Shown here: positions 24,601 through 34,587 of the stretch, one piece after another
Position numbering within the stretch: the first letter of the stretch is position 1
How the letters are laid out: each line of letters begins with the position of its first letter
Assembly: GCF_012273895.1 (NCBI RefSeq)
Contig: NC_052127.1
Span: 124,001-188,000 of the forward strand
Length of the DNA: 64,000 nt
Direction: 5' to 3'
Origin: Zerene cesonia
Taxonomy: Eukaryota; Arthropoda; Insecta; Lepidoptera; Pieridae
Notes under the pieces: generated by a model
Database searches by the model: none
What the model was told of the DNA's origin: nothing
Seen by the model: the letters and a program-made list of their open reading frames with translations, nothing else
Position numbers and translations under genes: made by a program

Positions 24601-27600
24601 ATTAAGGAATATTCTACTAACTCTCCATATATCTCCTTGCAGAAAATGTTCGGATAGATGGGCAGAAACTTTCTATTCAGAAAAACGGGTTCGTACGCCA
24701 GCCTCTGTGACATCTAGAATAATGCGATCAATTAATATTAACAAAGAAAACTGTTGTCCGGGGATGTTATATTGGTGGACTTGAACTGAATAAGAAATGA
24801 CCGTATAAATTTGACCAGATATCTTGAATTGCCGCTCTTTAGCTCCAGCCAGTTTGGAGTGACCACGTGGAACAAAACTGACCATGTAAGTCACTGGCAA
24901 ATAATAAATGAAATACAGTTGGAACGCATTTTTTCCGACTTTATAAAGTAGAAAAATGATTCATAGGTCAAGGTACGTGCTTATTCTTGAATTTCTTAAT
25001 ATTAAATAATTAAGTAGTTGTAATTTTAAACTACTTAAAACAAAATAACGCGGAGAGTACTATGATATGAATCTATGCAATATGAAAGTCCAAGAATATT
25101 AAAATAATATCGCTGATACGATTCATGATTTTAAAAGAGCAACTAGTGAGAGTTTCGCCTGCTCTTCTCTGTAGACACTGCTTTCGGAACCAGCTCGGTG
25201 GTAAATATTAAAGTATATTTTTTGACGATTCAAAAGCGCTTCTGACAAAAGCCTATTTCAATGAATAAATGTAAACGAACCATCAATCTAAAATATAAAA
25301 TTCTCGTGTCACAGTTTTCGTTGCCATACTCCTCCGGAACGGCTTGACCGATATTGATGAAATTTTTTGTGCTTATCCGGTATCTATGAGAATCGGCCAA
25401 CATCTATTTTTCATCCCCCTAAATTATAAGAGTAAGACAGAACAGAGTTTGCCAGGTCAGCTAGTAAACGTATAATATTTAAATTGTTTTTGTATGCTTT
25501 TCTACCAAGGATATACGTTTTTTATAAAAATCTTCTATTAAAACTTAGAGTTTGAATTTACACAACAAATTCTTCTTATCTCTTCTACAGGTAACGAGTT
25601 AACATAATCAGAATGCCATAATTAAATTGAAATTAAAATGAATTTCAACATGAGCATATTCTCAGAACGCTTTGGCTTGTAAATGAACCGATTCCTGGTA
25701 AACCGCGTGATAATTACTCGGCTCGGTACATGTTGAATAATCGAAAACATTTGTACTCATGGGAACAAATGTATCCAAGCTAATATGTAACTAGGTGCTG
25801 TGGTAACCCGCAGCATTGGGTGTATTTAATTAAAATTTTCACGCCTTATAAATTACCTTTTTCCGTCTCGGTTTGGCTGCTTTCGTTATTTAATCCTACT
25901 AATATTGTAATTGCAAAAGTTTGTAAGGATGTGTGTGTATTTTTTGCTCTATCACGCAAAAACTACTGAACCGATTGCAATGAAATTTGGTACGTAGACA
26001 ACTAGACAAGTGGAATAACATATGGACAACCTTTTATCCCGATATTCCCACAGGATACGGACTTATGCGGGTGTAACCGCGCAGCGCAGCTAGTATTTTA
26101 TAATTATGACTGTATTTTCTTTGTAGTATATCCAAAGAACAGAAACCAGATATTTCCTTGTAGGAAAAACTTCATCGCAGTATCTCATATATACATTCTT
26201 GTTCATATAATATTTATGTATTCTCTTTCATCATTGTAAAGTAATTGTTTATCAAAGTGAATACTTATTAGAATACAAATTTATTACATAGGTAATAAAA
26301 TATAAAATATATAAATACAAACAACAACGACAAACAGCCAAAACATAATAACCAATATATCCCCAGAATAGCATTAAAAAGCTTTATGATATGACATAAA
26401 ATTATCTTTATTCTTACGTGAATTACTTTCGCTCACCTTGGTAACACCCCAGCCTAAAACCAGTACTTCAGAAGTAGGTGCCAGACCCTCAGCACTGGGC
26501 GAAAGGTTTATGATCTTGGGCACTCGGTGGTAACCAAAGAATAAATGTCGGCGCAACCTTATTATCGCGATGTTGTGTTTCAAGCTGCGGGGGTTGTAGC
26601 CGGGGTGGAAGAAAACCTGTTTGAGTTGTATGCTAGCTTTGTTACGACCTCGCTCGTTTGAAAATTAACGAAAATTCACGTTTTTTTTATGTCATAGCGG
26701 GCAATTGAGTTGGTGGTTCGCCTGATGGTAAGCGATCACCGCCCATGAACTTAAGACATAAAATGGAAAAAAGAAGGAATGAACTGGGAAGGGTGAGGAA
26801 AAGGAAAGCGTCTTTAAACTTGTTATGTTAATACATACGATACTTCAGTCGTTCAAAATTTGATCAACTGTTCAGCAAATAAATTATATCTGAGTTTGAA
26901 TTGTATCGCCTTTACAGACGTCCCGAATCACCGGAGTGATACCACTTTGGACCAGCATGGCAACTGGTTCCCATCGAAGCGGCTGACCCCTCGCTAAATT
27001 AAAAAGCAGTGGTGGCTCAGTGGTGAGAACCACGGACTTCAAAATCGATAAGTCGGGGTTCGAGACCGGGCGAGCGTGCNNNNNNNNNNNNNNNNNNNNN
27101 NNNNNNNNNNNNNNNNNNNNNNNNNNNNNNNNNNNNNNNNNNNNNNNNNNNNNNNNNNNNNNNNNNNNNNNNNNNNNNNNNNNNNNNNNNNNNNNNNNNN
27201 NNNNNNNNNNNNNNNNNNNNNNNNNNNNNNNNNNNNNNNNNNNNNNNNNNNNNNNNNNNNNNNNNNNNNNNNNNNNNNNNNNNNNNNNNNNNNNNNNNNN
27301 NNNNNNNNNNNNNNNNNNNNNNNNNNNNNNNNNNNNNNNNNNNNNNNNNNNNNNNNNNNNNNNNNNNNNNNNNNNNNNNNNNNNNNNNNNNNNNNNNNNN
27401 NNNNNNNNNNNNNNNNNNNNNNNNNNNNNNNNNNNNNNNNNNNNNNNNNNNNNNNNNNNNNNNNNNNNNNNNNNNNNNNNNNNNNNNNNNNNNNNNNNNN
27501 NNNNNNNNNNNNNNNNNNNNNNNNNNNNNNNNNNNNNNNNNNNNNNNNNNNNNNNNNNNNNNNNNNNNNNNNNNNNNNNNNNNNNNNNNNNNNNNNNNNN

Positions 27601-30600
27601 NNNNNNNNNNNNNNNNNNNNNNNNNNNNNNNNNNNNNNNNNNNNNNNNNNNNNNNNNNNNNNNNNNNNNNNNNNNNNNNNNNNNNNNNNNNNNNNNNNNN
27701 NNNNNNNNNNNNNNNNNNNNNNNNNNNNNNNNNNNNNNNNNNNNNNNNNNNNNNNNNNNNNNNNNNNNNNNNNNNNNNNNNNNNNNNNNNNNNNNNNNNN
27801 NNNNNNNNNNNNNNNNNNNNNNNNNNNNNNNNNNNNNNNNNNNNNNNNNNNNNNNNNNNNNNNNNNNNNNNNNNNNNNNNNNNNNNNNNNNNNNNNNNNN
27901 NNNNNNNNNNNNNNNNNNNNNNNNNNNNNNNNNNNNNNNNNNNNNNNNNNNNNNNNNNNNNNNNNNNNNNNNNNNNNNNNNNNNNNNNNNNNNNNNNNNN
28001 NNNNNNNNNNNNNNNNNNNNNNNNNNNNNNNNNNNNNNNNNNNNNNNNNNNNNNNNNNNNNNNNNNNNNNNNNNNNNNNAGGAGGCCTGTGTCCCAGCAG
28101 TGGGAACATATAAGGGCTGATGATGATGATGAGTTTGAATTTGATTTTAGGCAAGTATATAGGTACATGCATTAGAATAATACTTTTTTATATTCTCTTT
28201 CAAAGTAAGAAACGTATTTTAAAATTTCATTCAATAGTTCAGACTTAAAATGGCAAAAAGCGATCAGATATTAATTTTATCGTTCATAATAAATACTAAT
28301 ATGTAATTTGATTTTTTGTGATGACATTCATTAATGGCTCCCTGGATTTCGATGAAATTTGATATAAATGAATATATGTGTAATCCAATAATTTAAACAA
28401 ATATAATATAAATAAAAACATATTGCTCGAACACCTAGCTATTAAATTTAAATTAAACCCTTTATTATTCACAGTATTTTCATTTCAGCTTCTAGGAATC
28501 TGCTTTTTAAATAAATGTTTTGGATTATAAAATAACCTAGTTGACTAATGTGTCTTACCAACTTCCAAGCAAGGATCAAATTGTATACGACATTGCTACG
28601 GTAATAAAACTAAATGTCTCACTTCTAGTGCGTGTATAGACTCTCCTCCTATCCTGCTGTGATTGCTTCCAATCCTCACGTAAAGCGCTTTCGGGTTCTC
28701 CCTGAAGTATCGGTTATTGTGCATCCTAATAGATGGAACAAAGAACGTTATTGTAAAAATAAAACACGTCATCATCATCATCAGTCTGTATATATTTCCT
28801 CTGCAGGTGCTCAGGCCTCCCATGAGAGTTCTGGCCTTTCCACCATGCTCGCCCTGTGCGGGTTGGCAGATGTCACATGTCGACGAAATATTGATTCTTC
28901 GACATGCTAGTTTCCTCACGATGTTTTCTTTCACCTTTACGAGCAGTGATGATGTGGATTATGAGTAGATAAATTGAAAATTTAATTTATTGCGTTACTT
29001 GCACGCTCCCGGCTCCTGGACCGGTTTCGAGTTTTCGCTTTTAATTTAAAACATTTAAAATTAAACTTTAATAATGGATTCAACTAAATTTTTTCCCTCC
29101 TTCCCAAAATGAGAATACGTAAGGAAATTATTTAATCCTGCCATTCCTAATCAATATAAATCATGAAATTATTGTACGGCACCGATCTTTGGTACGTACA
29201 AGGTTTGCATTAAATCTATCCTTTGAAGGCGTAAACATTGAGTCTAAAAGAGTCTATACGAACAAAGAGAGGAAGCTAGTACATGCGGGTTATAACTCAC
29301 AGTTGCAAGCAGGACGCCGAGGTGAGTACCAGATCGTGCCAATACAGCACACCGCCGCACCAAAAGCGCCCCATCACGTGGATGGAGGCCATGAAGGGGT
29401 AGTGCTTGATGGTTGTTCGTTCACCCTTGAATATCCTGCGACCGTCGTGCTGGTGATACTCTTTCAGATCTTCTAGCTCGCCTTGCGGGTCTGTGTTGTG
29501 AAAAATTGATTATTATCACCATTACCATCTCTTTCATCATCACAATCAAACTTATCCTTGATATATATTATATATGGAATAGTGTGTTTGTCTGTTTGTC
29601 AACCATGTCAGAAGGGAGCGATTATTTGATATGAGTAGCTGTTGCCTGCAGCTTCGCAAAATATTTTTTATGGCACAAACTTTTATTCCTCTTTTTACCA
29701 TCTTGGGTGCTGAATTTGTCAAAATCTTTCTTCTTTAGCGGATCTGCGTGCCACATTTCAGATCGATCGGTCCAGAAGTTTGGACTGTGCGTTGATATAT
29801 TAGTTAGTCACCTTTGCATTTTATATATTAAGATTTTTCTTATCTGGGAAGTTAGTCATCGTTAAAACCGCTTTATCTTATTCAAAATATTAAGATCCAA
29901 AATATATATCTGACATCTTTCTCGCGCAAGTACAAAAAAATGATTTGTCATAACAGGAGATCATCTGCAATTTTAGGACCAAATAAATGGATATTTACCA
30001 AACAAATTTGATGATATAAAAATACACATGAAAGCAAACCTACAGACCTGAACTCTAATCATTTTATGCGAATGATGTTTTAATTTGCTTCCAAATAAGT
30101 TAACGTGCAAATTATAAAGAAATTAGAACCTACATACATCATACACAGAATGTCGTTTCTCTTCGGGCATGAAAGTAAATCGTAAATGAAAGGGGATTCC
30201 TAACCTTCGTAATTTGAATAAAAATAACTACGATGTTCAAGGTTTCTCGCCTTTAAATTACTCAACACTCATATCTCAATGTTTAGACTTTTATCGAGTG
30301 TATATGTGTTGTAAGTCGTACATACTTAGGTACTAAAGGGCTTAGAAAAACTTAATTACTTAAAAAGATAACTTACGATTTTGACAACAAATTTATAATG
30401 TAAACATGAATTAATAACAGAAGTGTTGACAACTTAAAACTTTCGGAATACCAATTAAACTATAAGCTGATAGTAAACACGCAGGAATCTGTGAAATAAT
30501 TCCTATTCCGCAAGTAATCAACCCTCATACAGCCGTGTATCTCCCACAAAAACTTAATTAGTAAACAAATACATTATGAAAATAAATGCAGCGCAGCGTT

Positions 30601-32559
30601 GTTATAAACAGAGAATCCAATTAGTGTATATTTCTACATGAGATGTGTTGCTGCAAACAATACGTGCTGTGATTGTCGAGACTTCATCCGTAGTCTCGTG
30701 ATCATTAATTTTAGTATTATAGCATCATTTATTAGTTTCTGTGGTGTCTTGTAAACTTTAAAATATCTGGTTTCACCCACGTAAGTCCATATCCCGTAGG
30801 AATATCGGGATAAAAAGTTGCCTATATGTTATTCCAGTTGTCCAGCTGTCTACGTACCAAATTTCATTGCAATCGGTTCAGTAGTTTATGCGTGAAAGAG
30901 CAACAAACACACACACATCCTTACAAACTTTCGCATTTATAATATTAGTAGGAAGTAGGATAGGATAGTAGGATTAGTAGGATTAACCCGAGTCCGGCAT
31001 TTAAATATATATAATTCAAGTGGCACAGCCCAAACCACTGGACGGATCGGTTTGAAATTTGGCACGCAGATAGATGTGATGACGTACGCATCCGCTATGT
31101 AAGGATTTTAATACATTCTACCCCCAAGGGGACAAAATAGGGGATGACAGTTTGTACCATGAAAATTTATTTAAACCGCGCGGGCAAAGCTGCATGGCAA
31201 CATTTATAAAAATTCTCCACTCTTCTTTCACAAACTTTGTGTGCATTTTCTTTGTTCCGACAAATCTTTGTGAGTTTTGTAACGCTTGATTTAGGTAAAA
31301 CAAAACATGTATATTCTTTTATAAAAAAACAAAAGTGCAAATATTTCATCAAATTATAAAAATATGTCATCTGTTGTTGTTTCAGTTAGAAGCTAGCAAA
31401 TGTGAAATAATATAACCTATATGATAAATTTGAAACCATTGGGAATACCGAATACCTAATTAAACATAACAAATACAGAATTTTTAATTTACGATACCCA
31501 CGAGATAACTTTCATTAAAATTATATACGTTTTAATGTATAATTTTATGTGGGATGAATTGAATGAATTTTTTTATGTGGGAGTCGAGCATGCTTCGGCA
31601 CGAATTGGGCCAGCTCGCACCGGGGAAGTACCACACCCCCACAGAAAACCGGCGTGAAATAGTGGCATGCCACTGTGTTTCGTACGGTGAGTGGGGGAGC
31701 CGGTGGCCCGTTTCCTTTTCCTCACCTGTCCCAGTCCATTCCTTCTTTCCAGTCGTTAATCCATTCCTTTTCCCTTATCCCAAAAAAGCGGGCAGCGAAT
31801 TCGCAGAGGCCCAGCCTTTGTGAATATTCATGGGCGGTGGTGATCGCTTACCATCAGGCGAACCACCAGCTCAGTTGCCCGCTATGACATAAAAAAAAAA
31901 AAAAAAAATTTATACTTTTTGTTATTACTCTTAGATGGATTATTATTATTAAATAACTAAAATTAGAGTTTTATTTAAATAACATAGCTTTATTTACACG
32001 TTCCACATAAGTCATACATACCCCAATATTTATTGTCATCCTTATTAAAGTCAAATGTATGATCATCTCTGGGTTTCTCAGCTATCATTTTGTCCACTAT
32101 AATATCGACAACATCGTTATCAATAAACGATTTAGTCCCATGATCATTTTCTATCATCCGCCTAGCCGCTTTAACTAACTTGCTACTGTCAGCTTTTTCA
32201 GAAAGTATTTTCATAATGTCATCTCTATTCATTTTTTCCTTCAGTTTCAAATACAAGTTCTTCGGTTCACTCCCGTAGAATAAATTTATATTATCAGTCT
32301 CATTGAGAGCTTTATAAAAATTTGTTTCGTTCAAGTCTGTAGTCTTGGTCTCTGCTATCAGAAGCTCTGCAAGTTTATCATCATCAACCACATATTTAGC
32401 AATTTCGTTCAATTTGTCTTTCAGTTCTCTAATTCTAGAATTTTCTCGATTATCGAGAACTGATACGAGAGTGTTTGCAATGTCATTCACTGATAATTTG
32501 TATGTATTTAAAACTTCGCATGTAACTGAAGTAAACAATATTAAATACAGCAAAAACAT
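21426..32559 (-). CDS. Secreted serine protease homolog, catalytic triad lost (8 exons, 521 aa)
   Basis: Eight minus-strand exons: 32022-32559, 29301-29490, 28623-28725, 26437-26652, 24622-24713, 24004-24067, 22373-22519 and 21426-21641. All introns are GT-AG and exon-end phases 1,2,0,0,2,0,0 fit without a stop. The order is a signal peptide (~1-14), a charged Cys-free region (~15-180), a chymotrypsin-fold domain (~199-447) and a Thr-rich tail (451-521). The domain keeps RIFKG (activation-like site, R198-I199), CGG at 224-226, GWG at 344-346, MFCAG at 387-391, Asp194 (D403) and YMDWI, plus Cys 224/240, 374/389 and 400/425, matching chymotrypsin pairs 42-58, 168-182 and 191-220. The triad is gone: LTSASC puts Ser239 at His57, HNIAIIRL puts Asn304 at Asp102, HDAGGP puts Ala404 at Ser195. 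Position 189 is Gly398. Insect homologs of this kind act as non-catalytic cofactors or binding proteins; this one's partner is unknown. It lacks a clip domain (no N-terminal cysteines). The exon 3-4 join is the least certain. Confidence 0.87.
22373..22519 (-). CDS. Exon 7: former Ser195 region and C-terminal helix
   Basis: Exactly 49 codons, with acceptor TTATGTTACAG and donor GTGAGT. It starts HDAGGP, where active enzymes have GDSGGP: Gly193 is His402, Asp194 is kept as D403, and the nucleophile is Ala404. GLISFG corresponds to residues 211-216, C425 to Cys220, and AYMDWIESVNE to the C-terminal helix. The sequon NET ends the exon. Confidence 0.93.
22548..22812 (+). mobile_element. Degraded poly(A)-SINE in intron 6
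   Basis: GTGGGAGTCGAGTACGC, GCACGAATTGGGACAGC and a decayed 3' part GATCGTTAACC...CACCAGCTCAG. Antisense to the host gene. Confidence 0.55.
23664..23845 (-). mobile_element. Helitron-like family C in intron 6
   Basis: CTAGCAGTTCGCCCCAGCTT, TTCTAATGGTGAAAGAATT and CCTCCTCTTTATATTATTTG. Sense to the host gene. Confidence 0.6.
24004..24067 (-). CDS. Exon 6: MFCAG segment
   Basis: A 64-base exon with acceptor TATTTTCAG and donor GTAAGA. It encodes KFISSTMFCAGTMTTGEGAC and a final Asp. MFCAG is the hallmark around Cys182, and C400 is the Cys191 equivalent. The specificity position 189 reads as Gly398, so no trypsin-type Asp is present. Confidence 0.88.
24296..24445 (-). mobile_element. LINE 3' end in intron 5
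   Basis: Reverse form of the same motif: CAGGCGGTCTTATCGC, GCAGCGATCTCTTCCAG and ACAACCTGGTAG. Sense to the host gene. Confidence 0.48.
24622..24713 (-). CDS. Exon 5: segment with Cys168 equivalent
   Basis: The acceptor is GATTCTAG and the donor GTTAGT. It encodes 30 codons plus two bases (GA), which pair with the first base of exon 6 to give Asp. The segment PVFLNRKFLPIYPNIFCKE fits the stretch before the Cys168 helix, with C374 as Cys168. A different frame here is open for 75 codons, but it lacks family motifs. Confidence 0.8.
25287..25464 (+). mobile_element. Helitron family B in intron 4
   Basis: Starts TCTAAAATATAAAATTCTCG and ends GCCAGGTCAGCTAG. Middle: GCCATACTCCTCCGGAACGG and GAGAATCGGCCAACATC. 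178 bp, antisense. Confidence 0.65.
25894..26093 (+). mobile_element. Helitron family A in intron 4
   Basis: Starts TCCTACTAATATTGTAATTG and ends GCAGCGCAGCTAG, 200 bp. Antisense in intron 4 of the protease homolog. Confidence 0.75.
26437..26652 (-). CDS. Exon 4: former Asp102 region to GWG motif
   Basis: 72 codons, phase 0 at both ends. The acceptor is TTTTCAAACGAG and the donor GTGAGC. The exon contains QVFFHPGYN (the usual V-x-x-HP-x-Y element) and HNIAIIRL, where active enzymes have NDIALLRL, so the catalytic Asp is Asn304. It ends in VLGWGVTK. The start is less certain: about ten residues more than usual lie between the GG of exon 3 and HPGY, so a longer loop or a slightly different junction is possible. 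Confidence 0.85.
26684..26830 (-). mobile_element. 3' half of poly(A)-SINE abutting exon 4
   Basis: In reverse: TTTATGTCATAGCGGGCAAT, GGTGGTTCGCCTGATGGTAAG and CGATCACCGCCCATGAA. Its A-tail ends about 30 bases upstream of the exon 4 acceptor, sense to the gene. Confidence 0.65.
27004..28131 (+). mobile_element. tRNA-derived SINE split by the assembly gap
   Basis: The head reads GCAGTGGTGGCTCAGTGGTG with A box TGGCTCAGTGG and a B-box-like GGTTCGAGACC. After the gap come the body end (GGAGGCCTGTGTCCCAGCAG) and a GATGATGAT tail. This is intron 3 of the protease homolog, antisense to the gene. Confidence 0.65.
27080..28079. other. Assembly gap, 1000 N
   Basis: Exactly 1000 N in intron 3 of the protease homolog. 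The flanks are the head and tail of one SINE family, so the true missing piece may be only a few hundred bases. Confidence 0.99.
28623..28725 (-). CDS. Exon 3: protease-fold strand segment
   Basis: The acceptor is TCTATTAG and the donor GTGAGA. One base completes a Leu codon with CT from exon 2, followed by 34 codons. The stretch KALYVRIGS...SRIGG matches the V-R-x-G-S...GG region that follows the His57 loop in trypsin-like domains. It is too short to be found as a free-standing gene and is supported by phase and position. Confidence 0.82.
28757..29040 (-). mobile_element. SINE of the GATGAT-tail family in intron 2
   Basis: A CATCATCATCATCAG tail at the low end, then GGCAGATGTCACATGTCGAC and CCTCACGATGTTTTC, toward a degraded head (CCTGGACCGGTTTCGAG). 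It has the same orientation as the host gene and lies 31 bases from exon 3. Confidence 0.65.
29301..29490 (-). CDS. Exon 2: activation-like site and former His57 region
   Basis: The acceptor is TTCACAACACAG and the donor GTGAGT. The first two bases (AC) complete an Asp codon with the last base of exon 1. It encodes residues 181-242: a short linker (PQGELEDLKEYHQHDG), then RRIFKG where proteases have R-IVGG, then the CGG motif and LTSASC. The Cys42 and Cys58 equivalents (C224, C240) are present, but the catalytic His between them is Ser239. Confidence 0.9.
30769..30953 (-). mobile_element. Helitron family A in intron 1, 3' end missing
   Basis: The body (GTTTCACCCACGTAAGTCC ... AATATTAGTAGGA) is present without the terminal CTAG hairpin. 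Short TAGGA duplications follow. Confidence 0.65.
31571..31908 (+). mobile_element. Full-length poly(A) SINE in intron 1
   Basis: Starts TATGTGGGAGTCGAGCATGC and continues with GAGTGGGGGAGCCGG, TCCCAGTCCATTCC, CATGGGCGGTGGTGATCGC, TTACCATCAGGCGAACCACC and GCTATGACAT, then 18 A residues. It is the reference copy for the family in this window and is antisense in intron 1. Confidence 0.7.
32022..32559 (-). CDS. Exon 1: signal peptide and charged N-terminal region
   Basis: It encodes residues 1-179 plus one base. I start at the ATG at 32559 because it has A at -3 (gaaaATG) and opens directly into a hydrophobic signal sequence (MFLLYLILFTSVTC). The frame stays open 11 codons upstream, but only to a TTG. 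The mature part is rich in Lys, Asp, Glu, Asn and Leu, has no cysteine, looks helical, and carries two NET glycosylation sequons (N77, N86). The exon ends TGG G before a strong donor, GTATGT, at 32021. If the donor is not used, the frame runs on 10 codons to a stop at 31990. I do not recognise this domain; it is not a clip, LDLa or CUB domain. Confidence 0.85.
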
Positions 32560-32605
32560 TTTCACGTTCGTTTTATAAATAACACTCTCCAATATATTTT
32601 ATGGC

Positions 32606-32636
32606 GTGAGAATTTACGACTCTTTTATTATTTATA
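32606..32636 (-). promoter_or_regulatory. TATA-like core promoter of the protease homolog
   Basis: On the minus strand, TATAAATA occupies 32636-32629, and about 29 bases downstream an initiator-like TCAC places the likely start near 32607. That gives a 5' leader of about 48 bases before the ATG at 32559. The spacing is canonical, but TATA-like words are frequent in AT-rich DNA. Confidence 0.45.
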
Positions 32637-32948
32637 GCAATAAAAATTCGAGAGAACATAATATATTTGAGGTTTCTCGATTCAATAGAAGAGCTCTTAG
32701 CTACGGATCTCGAGATGCGGACGATTATTTTGATTTACGTTTTCATTTGTTTAAATTGTTTTCTATAAATGACCTAGGCGTTATTAACTCTATTATATCG
32801 TAAATAGACTGAGAATTGAATGCATCTAATGTTGAGGATTTTACCATCTGTTATCATATCATGTTAAATTGTTTTTTCATACTTTTAAAGCACATAATAA
32901 TCAAATTCCAGTGTTTGTGTGTGAATAAATTGTAAAAAAATATTTATA

Positions 32949-33165
32949 CTAGCTGTGTTCCGCGGTTGCAGCCGCGTAAATGAGTTTTTCTTGGAATCTC
33001 AACCTTCCTAAGGAAATATTGCAAAATAGTAACCTAAGTTAATCCTTATTACATCATCTATATTCAAATGAAAGTTGTGTCAAAATTTGGTCCAGTGAAC
33101 GACAGAGTTTAAGCGAAACAAACAGACAGACAAAGAGACAAAGATTTAAAATTAATATATTTTGC
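32949..33165 (-). mobile_element. Helitron-like element upstream of the gene
   Basis: CTAGCTGTGTTCCGCGGTTG with a CCGCGGTTGCAGCCGCG hairpin at the low end, then GTGTCAAAATTTGGTCCAG and AAACAGACAGACAAAG. It lies about 340 bp upstream of the likely transcription start. Confidence 0.5.
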
Positions 33166-33867
33166 TGTACGCACCGCGTATTGTATATGTATTTATAAAT
33201 ATTAATATGTATTTATAAACATATAGTAAAAAAAACGGTTACTTCAATATTATAAACAGACTCCCCATTTTTAGTTATAATGTATATGTGGAGAAGATGT
33301 ATAAATTATGTCTTTAAATTTTAACGATCTTCATATTTTCTTCTTACATGGAGAAGGAAAGGACCTTAGCTCATATCGAATAGAACAATTTATATTTAAA
33401 AACTACACAGTTAATGGAAATTATAAGAGCTCTTAGGATAACGGAGTTACGTAAACCTTCGTCTTAGTTATTCTTGGTTCGTTTAACGAGATTTAGTCTG
33501 ATCCTAGCGCTAGATAGCTAAGCGTCAGACAGAAAGCAGGTCGTATTTATTAGTGTATATAACCTCGAATGTATGTTCCATCCATCCATCTCTGATTGAT
33601 TGTGGACGTGGAGGGAGGTTTTTTCAGGCAATTACTTCTAAATGTTTGATGGATTCTATTTCAAATGAGTTTCTAGGTCAACTGTGTTTTTCTGTATTGT
33701 GATCGTTTTTCCCCATTCAAGAATTGTCTAGGTTCGAATTAATTGTTTTAATTTAAATCGTTTATTTTTTAGTAAATTTCGTTTCAAGGAAAACATTGTG
33801 ATTAATGAATTGTAGTTGTATTTAATTTCTTCCCTTTTATCATGTTATTAATATCACTATTTATATA

Positions 33868-33954
33868 AATTCTCGGGTTACAATGTCAGTTTCTATACTC
33901 CTCTGAAACGGCTGGACCTCGTAAAATTTTTCATATCGGGTAGGTCTCAGAATA
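33868..33954 (+). mobile_element. Helitron family B 5' half
   Basis: AATTCTCGGGTTACAATG, ACTCCTCTGAAACGGCTGG and GGGTAGGTCTCAGAAT, interrupted by the family A copy at 33955. Confidence 0.55.
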
Positions 33955-34160
33955 TCCTACTAATATTATAAATGCGAAAGTTTGTAAGGATGTGTGTGTG
34001 TTTGTTGCTCTTTCACGAAAAAACTACTGAAGCCATTGCAATGAAATTTGTTACGTATATAGCTGGATAACTGGAATAACATACAGGCAATTTTATCTTT
34101 TTATCCCGATATTTCTATGGGATACGGACTTACGAGGGTAAATCCGCGGGGCGCAGCTGG
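33955..34160 (+). mobile_element. Helitron family A inside a family B copy
   Basis: Starts TCCTACTAATATTATAAATG and ends GGGGCGCAGCTGG; CTGG still fits CTRR. It interrupts the family B sequence at 33868-33954. Confidence 0.7.
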
Positions 34161-34587
34161 TTTTATATAATTCTCTTAAATATAACTGCTTTACCTTTCG
34201 CTCCAAAACTTATAACAACAGTTGTGAAATAAAGTTATTTAACGCCGAGTCTCGGAATAATTCCTAAAACGTATACTTTTGTATGATTCCACTCCGTCCA
34301 GTCATTTATTTCCGTCGGCTAAGTCTAAGCCGATAGCCGGTTGGATAAATGGAAGATATTCCTGTCAGCTGGCTATGTTTGCTTTAGAGAAATATAGCTG
34401 TCAGAAGAACCAGTTGTTGTGAAGGTAGCAAAGGCTTTCTCTGCGTCAGCGTGTTTGTATTCTGTTTATTTGTTTATTGGCGGATCTATGAAGTCAGTAG
34501 GATGCTAAACAAACGACTTAAAGGGAAAGGTTATGTTGGGATAACATTTCTTTCAACGACATTGAATTAGTAATTCCTTTATGATAC

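Noticed and set aside
24673..24900. A 75-codon minus-strand gene
   Set aside because: No family motif and no ATG context. The overlapping exon 5 in another frame fits splice sites, phase and the protease alignment.
27017..28172. Several long open frames across the second N run
   Set aside because: The same artefact; the real flanks are SINE sequence.
28596..28934. A 112-codon minus-strand gene
   Set aside because: It joins SINE sequence to exon 3. Only the part from 28725 to 28623 belongs to a gene.
29189..29476. A 95-codon plus-strand gene
   Set aside because: It is antisense to exon 2, whose splice sites and family motifs are convincing.
31563..31887. Two plus-strand open frames of 70-86 codons
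   Set aside because: They lie entirely within a poly(A) SINE.
32559..32592. A longer N-terminus for the protease homolog starting at 32592
   Set aside because: The codon there is TTG, not ATG. The ATG at 32559 has a better context and begins the signal peptide directly.
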